Positions 1 to 11,089 of a DNA stretch of 64,000 bases are shown piece by piece. Made by a program: the position numbers and the translations under genes. Below the pieces are notes generated by a model that was given only the letters and a program-made list of their open reading frames with translations, did not search any database and was not told the origin of the DNA. How positions within the stretch are numbered: the first letter of the stretch is position 1; the number at the start of each line of letters is the position of its first letter. Source of the stretch: Telmatactis stephensoni (taxonomy: Eukaryota > Cnidaria > Anthozoa > Actiniaria > Isophelliidae). The stretch covers positions 186,001-250,000 of the forward strand of contig JALIZF010001781.1 of NCBI GenBank assembly GCA_029948255.1, written 5' to 3'.

Positions 1-1602
1 ATAAGTGATAGCAGGTAGTGTTGTAGGTAGGCTGTCTTTCAGCGCTCTCGCAGAGATTTGATCAATTCCTGGGGCTTTGTTCGTTGACAAGCTTTGGATT
101 ATTTTGCGAGTATCCTCTTCTGTGATCGGCTTGAGGGTAAAGGATTGGCTTTCGGCGACAAGCGGTGAGATGTTCACGGCCGGAGGTGTATTTAACTTGA
201 ATTGCTCAGCTAGAGCTTTTGCCTTTTCTGCCGTGATCTGACCTACTGAGGTGTAATATTCATTAAATCTGTTGGCTTGTAGAACTGGGTCTTCCACTGG
301 CGCTAGAGGAGATCTTTCCTTGGGTAGGCATCGATTTATGGTCTTCCAGATCGAGTTTGTATTCCCATTGCTGTTGTTTAACTCAGAACGCACGTATTGT
401 TTTTCTTCAAACCTGATTTCCCGCTTGACTTCTTGCCTGAAGAAGCGATACGCATTCCAATGTAAACGATCATTTGTTTTGATTGTGCTTTTATGCCATT
501 TATCTCTTGTTTTCATTAGAGCTTTTATCTCTTGCGTAATGTAGGGATTTGGCTTTGATCTGATTTTCATCTTTTTCACGGGTGCATGAGTATCGAGGAC
601 TTGATTAAACAATAGGTTGTATGCATTGATCTGGTAATCTACTTCGTCAAAAATACTGATAACATGGAATGGGACATCTGCCAAATCTTTAGCGAATTTA
701 TTTGAGTCATAGTTTTTATAGCTTCTTGAAGTAATGTAACCTGATTTCGGCTTGGGCGTTTTTAACTTTAGTGTCAGAGATACTAAGTTGTGGTCGCTTA
801 TTGATGTGGTTATCACTTTGCAATCTTGAATAATATTTTCATTTGTAGTGAGGGCGACATCAATTAATGTTCGTGAAGTTTCGGTAATCCTTGTTGGATC
901 TTTTACTAGTTGAGTGAAGTTAAAGGTGGAACAAAGGTCAACCAATGTATCACGGTCTGAACTTTCTGCTAACATATTTATGTTCATGTCTCCTATTAAT
1001 ATGATGTCGAGTCCTAGTAACAAAGAATCTACAAGTGCTTTTGTTAGGTCTCCTAGAGCACCAATTGGAGAGTTTGGGGGTCTGTAGACTGTGCACAGCA
1101 GAAATGATTTAAGGTTTTTACATTGAATCTTGAGCCAGAGTTGTTGGAAGTTGGTTTCAGAGACTGACGACGATTGTTCGATGACAACAGCTTTGAAGGT
1201 GTTTTTAACATAGACCACAAGTCCGCCACCAGATTTGTGTTCACCACGGTCTTGTCTAAACATAAGATATCCATTTATATTTATATCTGCATTACTTGTA
1301 GTAGTATCAAGCCACGATTCCGAGATAGTAAAAATGTCGTAACTGCTTTCAGTAATTACATTTGAGACCAAGTGAAATGTTTCACGAGATTTCAAGGAGC
1401 GGACATTGAGGTGAGCGACGGTAACATAAGTTAACTTCTTGGATTTCTGCGGCCCTGGGTTCAGCTCTACGTCGTGAATTAGTTTCAGTACTTGTTGAAA
1501 AGATGATGTTAAGTTTTCAGTTGACTTTTGGTCGGTTCTGAAGCAAAAACAGCTCAGAAAGTACAGAGCTATCAAAAGCGTGGCTTTCTCATTAGTATTC
1601 AT
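1..1602 (-). CDS. CR1-like LINE ORF2, 5' half: leader, 2A motif, APE endonuclease, start of RT region (runs off window)
   Basis: The frame is open for 534 codons from ATG 1602-1600 to the window edge. Residues 7-21 are hydrophobic after a lysine, like a signal peptide. Residues 44-51 are DVELNPGP, a perfect 2A-type motif. The AP-endonuclease fold follows: LNVRSL near 65-70, SESWL at 94-98 (metal-binding Glu), a GGGLVVYV strand, YRPP near 173, GDMN at 204-207 and SDHNLV at 269-274 (catalytic Asp-His). The linker into the reverse transcriptase ends at the edge with the KAPGID-type motif that precedes LINE RT domains. No stop or frameshift interrupts it, so the element may be young. Known for the class: the endonuclease nicks the target and the RT copies the RNA there. 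The clade (CR1/L2 group) is inferred. Confidence 0.88.
   Translation of the reverse strand, partial: MNTNEKATLLIALYFLSCFCFRTDQKSTENLTSSFQQVLKLIHDVELNPGPQKSKKLTYVTVAHLNVRSLKSRETFHLVSNVITESSYDIFTISESWLDTTTSNADININGYLMFRQDRGEHKSGGGLVVYVKNTFKAVVIEQSSSVSETNFQQLWLKIQCKNLKSFLLCTVYRPPNSPIGALGDLTKALVDSLLLGLDIILIGDMNINMLAESSDRDTLVDLCSTFNFTQLVKDPTRITETSRTLIDVALTTNENIIQDCKVITTSISDHNLVSLTLKLKTPKPKSGYITSRSYKNYDSNKFAKDLADVPFHVISIFDEVDYQINAYNLLFNQVLDTHAPVKKMKIRSKPNPYITQEIKALMKTRDKWHKSTIKTNDRLHWNAYRFFRQEVKREIRFEEKQYVRSELNNSNGNTNSIWKTINRCLPKERSPLAPVEDPVLQANRFNEYYTSVGQITAEKAKALAEQFKLNTPPAVNISPLVAESQSFTLKPITEEDTRKIIQSLSTNKAPGIDQISARALKDSLPTTLPAITY
1450..1473 (-). other. 2A-like ribosome-skipping motif DVELNPGP in the LINE leader
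   Basis: The eight codons read D-V-E-L-N-P-G-P, fitting the 2A consensus D(V/I)ExNPGP exactly. Known 2A sequences make the ribosome omit the Gly-Pro bond and continue. Here that would release a leader of about 50 residues from the endonuclease/RT polyprotein. The residues before it (QQVLKLIH) are the mixed hydrophobic type usual upstream of 2A. Confidence 0.8.
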
Positions 1603-1611
1603 TGTATAAAA
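1603..1611. other. LINE / BTB gene junction
   Basis: Left of about 1606 is the 5' end of the minus-strand LINE; from about 1607 the sequence is BTB copy A. The LINE start codon and the first in-frame ATG of copy A (1611) are divergent and only 8 bases apart. Other copies read through here without a break (for example 23901-23911), so either the LINE inserted inside the gene or a deletion joined them. The left flank lies outside the window. Confidence 0.8.
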
Positions 1612-2498
1612 TGAGCGATGAAAGGCTAACAAGACGACTTTGGAACATTGTTGACTGTGAAACCCATCAAACAGTTTTATCAGAGGCATTTTTAAATATA
1701 TTTCAAGAAATGCTGTGTCAAGTTCTTGTCAGAGATACACTCAACGTTGAGGAGTTGGATCTTTTTTATGCAGTCAATCGATGGGCTGAGGAGAAAACTA
1801 AAGAGAAGGGCTTAGAAAGCACTGGCGAAAATAAACGGTCAGTTCTTGGAGAAGAGGCCATCAGACTGATTAGATATTCACTGATGAAGGCCAAGGAGTT
1901 TTCTGAAGTTGTGATACCATCTGAAATTTTAGAAAAAAAGGAATTAATGGAATTGATTCAGATATCCCATGAAGTTTCCCCAACAACAAACATGTTCAAT
2001 ACAAAGGAAAGGTGTTTAGATGGTATTTTAACCACAGGTTTGCTACTCGGTAAAACTTACAATGATAAGGACTATAATGGAGAGAAAGATGCTATTGCTT
2101 TTACTGTTAATAAAGCTGCATATCTCATGAGTGTTAAAATGTTTGGTAGCAAAGACTCACAATACAGTGTTGACTTAAACATATACAAAAATGAAGAAGT
2201 CATTTCAAAACAGTCAACTGAAGTTGAAAGTGAAAAGGTTGGCACTTATGGCAATCAAAGACATGATGTGTATGGATTTTCAGTTAAGCTTCCAAAACCT
2301 GTTAAATTAGTCCCAGATGCTGTGTATACTTTGGAAGCCAAGATATTAGGACCACCATCACAATATGGCAAATGTGGTAAATGTATATTAACTCTTGAGA
2401 ATGATATAGTGATAACTTTTCAATACACTGTGAAGTCTACTAATGGTACAACACCCAATGAAGGCCAGTTTTCACGGCTGAGATTACATAGAATTTGA
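1611..2498 (+). pseudogene. BTB copy A: BACK-PHR part only, BTB domain missing
   Basis: The frame is open for 295 residues and matches residues 139-433 of intact copy C. It keeps most of the BACK domain and all of the C-terminal PHR domain, and lacks the BTB domain (residues about 20-127) and the usual start. The 5' part is replaced by a LINE on the opposite strand. The 3' part is nearly identical to copy C, with constant offset 22298 from here to about 3690. Without the BTB domain it could not join CUL3 in the usual way. A short protein from ATG 1611 is possible but has no known promoter; I treat it as a broken gene. The missing half may lie left of the window beyond the LINE. Confidence 0.85.
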
Positions 2499-3694
2499 TT
2501 AGTAGTTCCAGCCTCAAGCAAAAATGAAAACATATTTACCTTAGTCATTTACCTGTTAGTTATTTACCAGTTAGTCATCAGTAGAATTTACAAGACAACA
2601 GAATACACATTTTAACAAAGTTTTATCAATAGTTGTGTTGGTGTATATATATATACACGTTTTTAAACATGCTTGTGGCACAGGAAATTTTATCGTAATA
2701 CTACTGCGATAGTCTAGTTACAATGTTAAAAAATGTTGGTACATTGAATTCAATCAGAAACTCTTCAAAGAGTTTCAGTCATTCTAAACGTTTTGTGACA
2801 TCAGTATATTCTTTACTTTCGCACACCCACAATCCCTTGTACCTTGGATAGTACCCAGCATTTAGATAGTTGTAATTTTAGTGAACAGAGTTTTGAAAAT
2901 CAACAGGAAGGGGTTTTTAGCCTTTCCTGTATTGGCTTTGGCTTTGTCAATTTGCAGACATCTTTACAATATATGTAGTCACTGCTTTGCCATCAATGCC
3001 ATTTTGTATGTAATAAACAACAATAGAATCAGAAGGCATGATGAATATTGTAAAAGTATACATTTTAATAATTTGAAGTGGCTTGAAGCAAACACCTCAG
3101 TTAAGTCCATTCATTACAAAACTATTTTAGCATACCCTTGTAAACGAATGTTGCAAATAAACATGGCAGAGGATAGAGCAGTCCCACTTTTCCTCCTGAT
3201 TCAGTAAAGACAAATTTCTATTTTGCTCTCTTTGCTGTATTTCTAAAAACTCATTTTCCAGAATTTGAAGGAAAAAGTGGAGCTGCTTACAGTTTAGGCA
3301 GAAGAATGTAGCATAAGTGTGACCATTTGTTATTCCCATGTACAACTTCAATCAAAATAACTTGGAAACTTTTCTTTACTAAGCTAAAGTGGATTGCAGG
3401 GTGAAGGGACAGAGGGGCAGTTGCCCCCTTAACCTTAGGAAACACGGTTCTATATACCTAAATATTTCCTAAAGGAGATATAACTGACTTTCCCCCATAG
3501 GAATTTGGATAATATACAGGTGCCATTGGCTGAATGAATGGGAGAACGCCTTTGCTCATGTTTGAAAGATAAAGAATAATATTATATGAAAGTTTAATAA
3601 AATCGTTCTTTTTGATGTTCCTTTAGACTGATTTTATACGTCGGTCTGTTCACCTCTTGGGCTTCCTGTGGTGGTCGCTCACCTTATAGCGGAG
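2499..3694 (+). repeat. Shared downstream flank of BTB copy A
   Basis: Non-coding flank repeated after the BTB copies. It is essentially identical to 24797-25990 and diverged in the flanks of B, D, E and F. The frame at 2881-3207 starts at GTG and is broken by a MITE in copy D, so it is not taken as a gene. Confidence 0.8.
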
Positions 3695-5897
3695 CTCCCG
3701 CGCGGGCCGAAGGCCCGCGCGAGCGGAGCACCATACCTAAGAAAAAATGGTAACCCATCGAGTTGATTTTTCATGGACACACAGGGAGCCCAACGGCTGT
3801 ACGTCCGTCCGTACATACATACATACATACATACATACGTCCGTACATACGTCCGTGTACATCGCGATGCTGATTGGCTGATTGCTTTTTGGCGCCAACT
3901 TGACGCGCGCTGACACTTTGAAAACTGAAAATTTACAAGTTTCCTTGCAGTTTTAACTTGCAAAGCTTAAAAGTAGTATTCTCGAAACCTCGTAAAAATT
4001 TAGCGATTTTGATGAACATTAATCTGTGCCAATCTTGACAGGTTAAAGCGAAAAAAACCGTACGTTTGAATTTTTTTCGGGCCTGGTGTCGTTTCAAAAA
4101 CTGCTCGAAAGACGAAAGACACAGAGGATATTTTCAAAGTTGGACGACTTTTTAGTTGGATTCGTAGTTTAAAAAAATTCCTCATAATGAATAAGTCATT
4201 GAGGATCGTGTATTCTTCGTTTCGTGAAGATGCCTTCAATAAAGCTGCTTAAAAATCTAGCCAAAGTTGGAAATAAATCAAGAATCGTCTGCATTGAGCG
4301 TGAAAAAAGGACCAGTATGCTTCGAAAAGACAACAAGGAAAGCACTTCAAGGTAAAGACCCTGGCCAGAAAATGATATCAAAAAGTCTCTTGTACCTATA
4401 TTTGATCTTTTATCTTTGATTTGGGATTGATGACTTAAAAAAAACCTTTTATGCACGTTGAACTGTGGCCAAGTTTAAAGAAACACTCGATCAAGCCTTA
4501 CATGAAAATAATGTACAACGACATTTTGTTTTACGGTGAACTTTTTGCACTAGTTCTAATAATAATAAAATTAGTAAAAAAATTGATTTTGAACTTATTT
4601 CAACCCCACTAATGTGTAAATACAGCTCAAGTTTTGGTCTGGAATTTAATGAAACAATTGACAGGAAAAAAAGAAGGAATTTTGCCATGCAAACTAGAAT
4701 TGTTTTTATACTTTATTCATCTGGATGAAGTTGCTCAGTGAGCCCTGTGAAGCCTTAAATACAGACTGAAAATGCTTAATTCCTTGTTTTCTTGTTATTT
4801 CAATTAGCTGTTTTTATAATCACTTTAAATTGTATTATCAGTGTAATCTGGAAGAGAAAAGTGGGAGACAAGTATTCGCCTAGCTAGTGTGTCATTCTTT
4901 TCTACATTAAATAACAAAACAAAATAACAACAACAACCACAAAAAACAAGATGTCACAAATATAGTGAAGACAGACAAATCAATATATGTTGTTCTGTAA
5001 TATTCAGGATGTCGAAAAGGTTTAATTACTTGTATCAATTTAAAAAAATGTTTTGGAGATTTTGCTTTCTATTTCTGAAAATTATGAACCCTTACAAAGT
5101 CAGTTATGAAATCTGACAGTGAATCTGAATATTAAAATTTACTGTAACAAAGGTTACTGAGCATACAAGCCCATACAATATACAAACCAAAACCAAAACT
5201 TATTTTAAAAATGCTTTTTAAATAATCTTCATTTCAACTTTTTCAATTACCACAGGAAGCCCAATTCATTTGAATCAAGAACATAAAAAAATTAAAATTG
5301 AAATTGGAGCTTTGCTTTTAGGTAGTAGTTGTTTTGAGTTGTTTTACAATTTCATCTAAAGTCATGATTAGTGTAACCTGGAAGAGAGAATTCTTGTTTC
5401 GTGTAAAGACAACTATTTATCAGTGTTATTCAGTACTCTACATAATAAAAAAAAACCAAGATGCCACAATACTGTCAAGACAGAAAAATCTAAATATAAT
5501 TTTCTGCAATGTCTAATTGTTTAATTGAAGGATGTTGAATTAGGTTCAGTATTTATGTGAATGAAATCAGTTTGAGGGATTTTTGCATCCTATTTCTGAG
5601 AATTATGAAGCACTACTACTAAGTCAATTATAAAATCTGACACAAATATCTGAATAAATATCACTATGGTCACTGAGTTGAAAGCCTTATAATTCTCAGG
5701 AGACTGAAGGGCAAGAAATAAAGCTTGATCTATAGTCTTTATTTCAACTTTTACAACAAAATGCAATATTTGTTTGCCTATTACCACAGCAAGCCCAATT
5801 CATTTGAATCAAAAACGTCAAAATAAAACAAAGTATTTAAAATTATTATTATATTTAAATGGGAGCTCCGCTATTAGGTAGTACCTAATTTTTATAT
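3695..5897. mobile_element. 2.2 kb insertion with inverted GCGGAGCTCCC ends, unit A only
   Basis: Unit C runs straight from the flank (about 25988) into sequence that resumes here at about 5898, so this block is an insertion. It begins AGCGGAGCTCCC (3696-3707) and ends GGGAGCTCCGCT (5869-5880), an inverted pair, then has about 17 extra bases. Near the left end is a GC-rich hairpin (about 3703-3722) and an (ACAT)n run (about 3814-3838). The right part holds a diverged direct repeat: about 4842-5320 resembles 5371-5880. No transposase is visible, so it would be non-autonomous. Confidence 0.6.
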
Positions 5898-6857
5898 TGT
5901 AAATACTCTTGCCATCCGCCTTGAAGTCCCTTTAGGACATCTGCATCGCTGCGCCAGCTTCACGTGATTGGAGGATCAGTACACCCCAAATCCAACTTTC
6001 AGGCAATCTCATATACCCAGAGCCTGCAATCCTGACGAGCGCAGGCTCTGGGTACGAGATTGAATGAAAGTTTGATTCATTGAGAATCGCGCGCGATACG
6101 AGGGTTTTTAACAGTATATACTGCTGAGATTGTAGGCTGGAATCGGGAGGATGGGGATGTCTCTATTGTTTTTAGGCGTTGAATTGATTTTCAACGTACG
6201 TTTCTTTTTTTAACGTACGTCACAAACGCCACAGCAACCGCGGGAATATGTTGTGGAAGAGCATCAATTTGCTTTTAGGTTCACTAGAAGGAAAAACTCA
6301 AACACGCATTAAGCATTCAGTTGAAAAAAAAAACATTTGACTACCTCTGTTTCTTTATATAAATACTAACCTTGTATTGCTTTCTTTGTGTAATAATTGT
6401 TCTGTTTGCTACTTTTCGATTTTATTTCTCCGTTCCCGGGATTGCATCAATTTAGAACGAGATGAAAGTACATAATCAGGGGCGTATCCAGAATATTTCA
6501 AAGGGGGGTCACACTTTCCATTTTCCACCAAAGGGGGGTCACACTTCCAATTTCTCAATCTTTCTCCAGTCAGATTCTTTTATTTCTATCATCTTTTTGT
6601 TTTCAAAGGGGGGTCACGGGCACCCTGGGACTCCCCTTGGATACGCCCCTGATAATTTCTTTAATTTGGCACTTCAAACTCTAAGTTTTTACAAACTATT
6701 ACCTAGCTTTCGGCCATCGTGGCTATCGTCAGGGTATAATTAAGGACAAAAATTACAACAACTACAAGAAGACAACACAAAACATGATTGTTTTGACTGT
6801 ACGCTAATTGGGCGGTGTTGTCTTAGCCAGACACCGTCCAAACAGCCGTCTCTTTAA
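5898..6857 (+). repeat. Shared flank, second part, unit A
   Basis: Repeated after every BTB copy (also from about 20610, 25988, 33988, 38891 and 41184). It contains a strong hairpin at 6014-6054 (arms about 14 bases, core CCCAGAGCCTG). In units A and C it also carries a stretch with repeated AAAGGGGGGTCAC words (6500-6620; 26600-26725). Open frames here are short and not supported as genes. Confidence 0.7.
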
Positions 6858-7264
6858 GGTACGGTAATACGAGCAACAAAATCACTCAACTTGTCTCGCA
6901 ACATTGCTGCAAAACGAGTTGAAGAGCGATGCTGCGCGTTTTTCCACCCGAAAACAAACTTGTCTCGCAACAAAATTATTTGTTGCAGGTTGAGAGAATC
7001 CTGTATTCTCATTGGCCCCTAAAATCATTTGCTGCAACACGAGTTGAGTCGAGGTGGTAATACGAGCAACATTTTAAAATTTTGTTGCAAGAAGTAGAAC
7101 GACCTTCTACTTTCTGCAACAAAATTTCTCAACCTGCAACAAATAATTTTGTTGCGAGACAAGTTTGTTCTCGGGTGGAAAAACGCGCAGCATCGCTCTT
7201 CAACTTGTTTCGCAGCAATGTTGCGAGACAAGTTGAGTGGTTTTGTTGCTCGTATTACCGCACC
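6858..7264. mobile_element. Fold-back MITE with GGTAATACGAGCAAC ends (unit A)
   Basis: The two halves are long imperfect inverted repeats (roughly 150 bases each) that begin near GGTACGGTAATACGAGCAAC and end with its complement. No ORF of a transposase is present. A second copy is at 26962-27371 in the duplicated unit and a decayed one near 47262-47395. Confidence 0.8.
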
Positions 7265-7438
7265 TTTATACAAAATATATTCTATAGCTAAAAGGAATAG
7301 TAATTTTATTTATTTATTCAATTTTCTCATTTTATAATTTCTTTTTCTAATTGATTGATTGACTTATTTATTCCTAACATTTTGTTATACACGACTGCAC
7401 AAGCCCTAGGCTTTAACCATATATCGTGTCAAAATAAA

Positions 7439-7470
<32 letters not shown>
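7439..7470 (+). repeat. (TTA)n microsatellite, about 10 units
   Basis: It follows AATAAAG in a sequence that resembles the 3' end of a CR1/L2-type LINE. The matching run in unit C has about 32 units. Confidence 0.85.
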
Positions 7471-7471
<1 letters not shown>

Positions 7472-8011
7472 AGATAAAAGTGGCTGTCAAAAAGCATACT
7501 TTTTCTTATCGAACAACAACAACAACAACAAAACTTCTTTAATTATTTCAAATATACAGCAACAAATCGGGATGCTAGCCCGCAAATAGCATTGTTAGTC
7601 GAGGCGGGTAGCATATCCATCTATAATTATTCTACATTTGGACAGTTTTATATTGCTTAATACATAGTTTTTACATTTAGCATAAATTTCTACACATTTT
7701 TACATATATTTTACAATCGTATACAACCAAATATTAATTTTACATATCTAAAACTTTTAAAAGCTTTATTGATGAGAGAAAAAGGAACAGAGATGGAAGA
7801 AGAGAAGAAGAGGAGGGAGAGAGAGAGAAAGGAAGGACTAGAGTGACGAAAGAATTCTCGTGATCAAGTTCAAAAATGGAATGTGGACGATTTGTGGATA
7901 ATAGTTTGGATATCAATATAATCGTCTTCAGTTTCAAGAATGTTTCTAAGTAACAACCGTAACTTTTCGTTGAATACGTTTTTAGGTTCATTACGAATAC
8001 AACTGGGTATA

Positions 8012-8161
8012 CACCCTTTTAATAAATGCCACGACGTTTGTTTTCCGCACTTGACGTCAAATTTATTCTTTTCAATTGCATTCATATTGTACAAGTTTCA
8101 AAAGAATAAATTTGACGTCAAGCGCGGAAAACAATACGTTGTGGCATTTATTAAAAGGGTG
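8012..8161. mobile_element. Palindromic 150 bp MITE nested in the LINE
   Basis: Arms of about 60 bases are inverted (from CACCCTTTTAATAAATGCCA to its near complement). It is flanked by TATA on both sides (8008-8011, 8162-8165). It splits the LINE reading frame just before the IRNEPKNVF segment. The copy in unit C sits near 28206-28355. Confidence 0.75.
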
Positions 8162-8491
8162 TATACTACTCCACATAACTGGGGCAGATCTGGAAAATGA
8201 TAATTTTTGAATTTCTAATCTTGAGGATTTGATTCTAAAATTACTTCTGCTTACTGATCATGTATTGTAGCCATGCACATCACTTGATTTTTGAAAGAGA
8301 TTTTGTATTGAAATTGGTGCCGAATTAAATTAAATTAACATCATACATAAGATTTGCGGTTTTCTCAAAATAAATCATATCGATTAGAAGAAAATTAGAA
8401 TTTATAAATAGAGGTATAGAGTGTTCTTGACTGTACATGTGCTTAAAGTAAATAAGTCTCAGGGCACGTTTTTGGAGTATAAGTAATTTGT

Positions 8492-9064
8492 TAAGTGATA
8501 AACTGTTTCCTCCACATTGAATTACGGTAATTTATTCCGAGCTTTCGGACCTTAGGTCCATCATCAGGGACATGACAGTGGAATTGTATTTACAAACGTC
8601 AATATATTGAATTAACTGTCAAAACGTCTCGCGCGCGCATGGTGTAAAACCGCGCGCGAGCAAGAAAACTACACATTACAAAATAACCAAATAAACGATA
8701 CGATGTACGGGAAAGAAATAGATAAAAACTACAAACATATAGAAAGTTAAAAAAAAAAAAAAAAAAAAAAAAAACAGTTAAACAATTATATTTTGTTAAT
8801 GAGAGGCAGATAGTTGTCTGGCATTTTCCTGCCACAGTCTCTGTTGGTAAGAGCACTTGTGTCTTTTGCTATCATCATAGCCTCTGTGATCTTTCGTTTC
8901 AGCCAGTGGTCTTGCAATGTAAGTATACTGGCATCGTCCCATGCCACATCATGGCTTAGACTATTGGCATGGTCAGCTAAAGCCGAACTCTCACATTTGG
9001 CCAGTCAATGTGGAGGAAACAGTTTATCACTTAATCATGACTCCCACATGCAAACCAACATTAG
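8492..9064 (-). mobile_element. Penelope-like element 3' fragment
   Basis: Unit C lacks this block, and AAGTAATTTGT occurs on both sides (8481-8491, 9065-9075) as a target duplication. The minus strand from about 9004 to 8790 encodes the C-terminal part of a protein of the GIY-YIG/Penelope type (LADHANSLSHDVAWDD near the start, stop just before the A-rich run). Near 8540-8568 is GAGCTTTCGG..CCATCATCAGGG, like the terminal hairpin of Penelope-like elements. The first 29 bases (8492-8520) are the exact inverted complement of 9005-9033, so the end was copied in inverted form. An (A)n run lies at about 8750-8774. The family call rests on recognition, not a search. Confidence 0.7.
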
Positions 9065-10099
9065 AAGTAATTTGTTTTTGTACAATTTGGGAGCACGTCC
9101 CCATGCGACTACACCGTATGATAAGTAGGGAAGGATTAGAGATCTATATAAGTTCAGCAAAATACTTACTGGAACTAAATGTCTAGAGATAATTCCGACA
9201 GTTTTACTTATTTTGAGAGCAATGTCAACCAATATGGTGCTTCCAACTAATATTAGAGTCTACTAAGATACCAAGATATTTTACATACTCTCTGAATTCC
9301 AGAGGTATACCTTGATGGGAACTATTATCAGATAATTTGATAATTGGTTGATAATACATTTTCTTTTGGTATGGTCTAAAAATGACAAAATTGGATTTTT
9401 TTATAGGTAAGCTTGTTGGCAATTAGCCAATCTGACAATTTTTTGTAGTTCTCTGTTAACTACAGTTTCTAGAATTTTTAAGTTACTATTAGCGTACAAT
9501 AGGTTTGTATATCGTCAGCAAAGAGAAAGAAATCGAATATACCAGAGGAATTACATATATCGTTAACATATAAGAGAAATAATAGGGGTCCAATGACTGA
9601 TCCCTGAGGGACCCCACATAAGGTTTCTTTCCTTTCCGATATAGCGTCTCGACTGATTTGAGTAGTATGGTAACGATCTTTTAGATATGAAGCAAACCAA
9701 TCATTAACTATCCCTCTTATACCATAATAGTGTAATTTACTTAATAAAATATTGTGATCAACAGTATCAAATGCTTTGCTCAAATCTATAAATATTCTGC
9801 ACGAGTATAATTTTTTATCCATATTAGTTTGTATTTTATTTACAATATCTAAGATAACATGCATGTTCAGTAGAATGTCTCTCTCGGAAACCATATTGTG
9901 AGGGATCGACAAATAATGTTGTATTTTTCTAGATACGACTTAATTAAGTCGTTTGTAAATTAGTTTTTTTAAGATTTTGTTGAATATAGATAGAAGAGAA
10001 ATAGGTCTGTAATTATTTGGTTCAGTCTCATCTTCAGATTTAAAGACAGGTATTATTTTACTTACAAAACATACGTTTTCTCATCGAACAACAATTAAC

Positions 10100-10730
10100 C
10101 ACTTCACCACCATAGGAGGAGATATTATAGAGTATGATTTGTAAGATTTTTGGCTCACCTTTAATTTATTACTGTCCTAAAACTTATATCAATACTTTGG
10201 AAGTAGTGCAACTGGCTAACGACCACCTTCTAAGCTGCCATTTACGAAGTAATGTCAGTAATGCATGTGAAAACATAATTATTATTTCACTCTCATTTTC
10301 ATTGCACTTGCTCAAGGCCAAACTTTATTACTAAACAGGCAAACTAAGAAATTCAATAGATGTTTTGAGTATGTTCACGTACTTTGAATTTCAATGTCCA
10401 AAGCTAGGCACTTGAGCGTTGTACATAGGGAAAATGTCCGCAGAAAAGTCTGTGCACTTTTTGGGGCTAAAAAGCACGGGTTTGTGTTGAGTTCTTATTA
10501 TGCACATAGGGAAATGTCCACAAAAAAATCTGAGGACATTTGAGTGCTTGAAATGTCCAAAATAGAATGTTTTGCAGACATTTCAAGTTATTTTGTTCTG
10601 GTAAGAATCTGACACAATACATGTTTTTCATCCGAATTATATGAAAAAGTCCAAATTTAACTTAATGTTTACTATGAGTTCCATGATGAAGAACTGCGAA
10701 CTTAGTGAAATCAGCATCATCACAGCATCA
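10100..10730 (+). repeat. Shared flank, third part, unit A
   Basis: Repeated in all units (for example 21754-22400, 34740-35340, 39590-40250). It contains repeated words of the type GTCCRCAGAAAAATCTGTGGAC that can form small hairpins. No gene is seen. Confidence 0.65.
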
Positions 10731-10732
10731 TT

Positions 10733-11078
10733 CCCGGGGGGGAGGGGGCACTCCACTTGGAATAGGGCGTGGATGCTCGTCGTACCTTTATGGGGTCAAA
10801 ATCAGCTATCTGGTACGTTTTAGGGTACCTCAAACTTTAGTGAACTACCAAAGACTAGGCTGGTACCTTTTGGAGGGCATTTTTCAGTAACGATAAAGCA
10901 ACTTATCTCTAAGATTCGTTCGATCATTTGTTTTTGAGTTGGTACCTTTAAGGGGTAAAAATCTTTTGTTGCCACGCCCACCTTTCATAATTTGACTCGG
11001 GTACCTTTTAGGGGTCGTTTTCAAAATTTCCGATGTCCATCCGTACCCTCCGATATATATGGGAGTCCCCCCCCTCCT
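10733..11078. mobile_element. TIR element with G-rich ends (unit A/B)
   Basis: It starts with GGGGGGAGGGGGCACTCC and ends with GGGAGTCCCCCCCC. Inside the ends are inverted ATGCTCGTCG-type words, recognisable though decayed. Internal words GGTACCTTTTAGGGG recur. Further copies: about 22419-23040, 30212-30600, 40258-40651 and 41820-42435; an end alone at 35345-35395. No coding capacity is seen. Confidence 0.6.
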
Positions 11079-11089
11079 TGGGCAACATC

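Larger units (their letters stand above)
7520..10080 (-). mobile_element. 5'-truncated LINE (unit A), RT fragment, broken
   Basis: Minus-strand RT fragment. Frame 9912-9478 shows the RT core: FIDLSKAFDTVDH (motif A), CGVPQGSVIGPLLF (motif B) and FADD (catalytic motif C). Frames 9422-9225 and 9232-9035 continue the thumb and C-terminal part (SYGVVAWGRAPK). The last piece, with IRNEPKNVF and ILETEDDYIDIQ, lies near 8000-7870. Several frameshifts, a Penelope-like insertion (8492-9064) and a MITE (8012-8161) break it. At the left edge is an (AAC)n tail, expected for the 3' end of a minus-strand LINE. Similar target sequence lies on both sides (near 7495-7515 and 10068-10095), consistent with a target duplication. 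Confidence 0.85.

Noticed and set aside
2881..3207. 108-codon frame, repeated identically at 25179-25505
   Set aside because: It starts at GTG, lies in the shared flank, is identical only because the block is a recent duplicate, and is broken by a MITE in unit D.
8814..9186. Plus-strand frames over the Penelope-like fragment
   Set aside because: The minus strand encodes the recognisable protein end; these are shadows.
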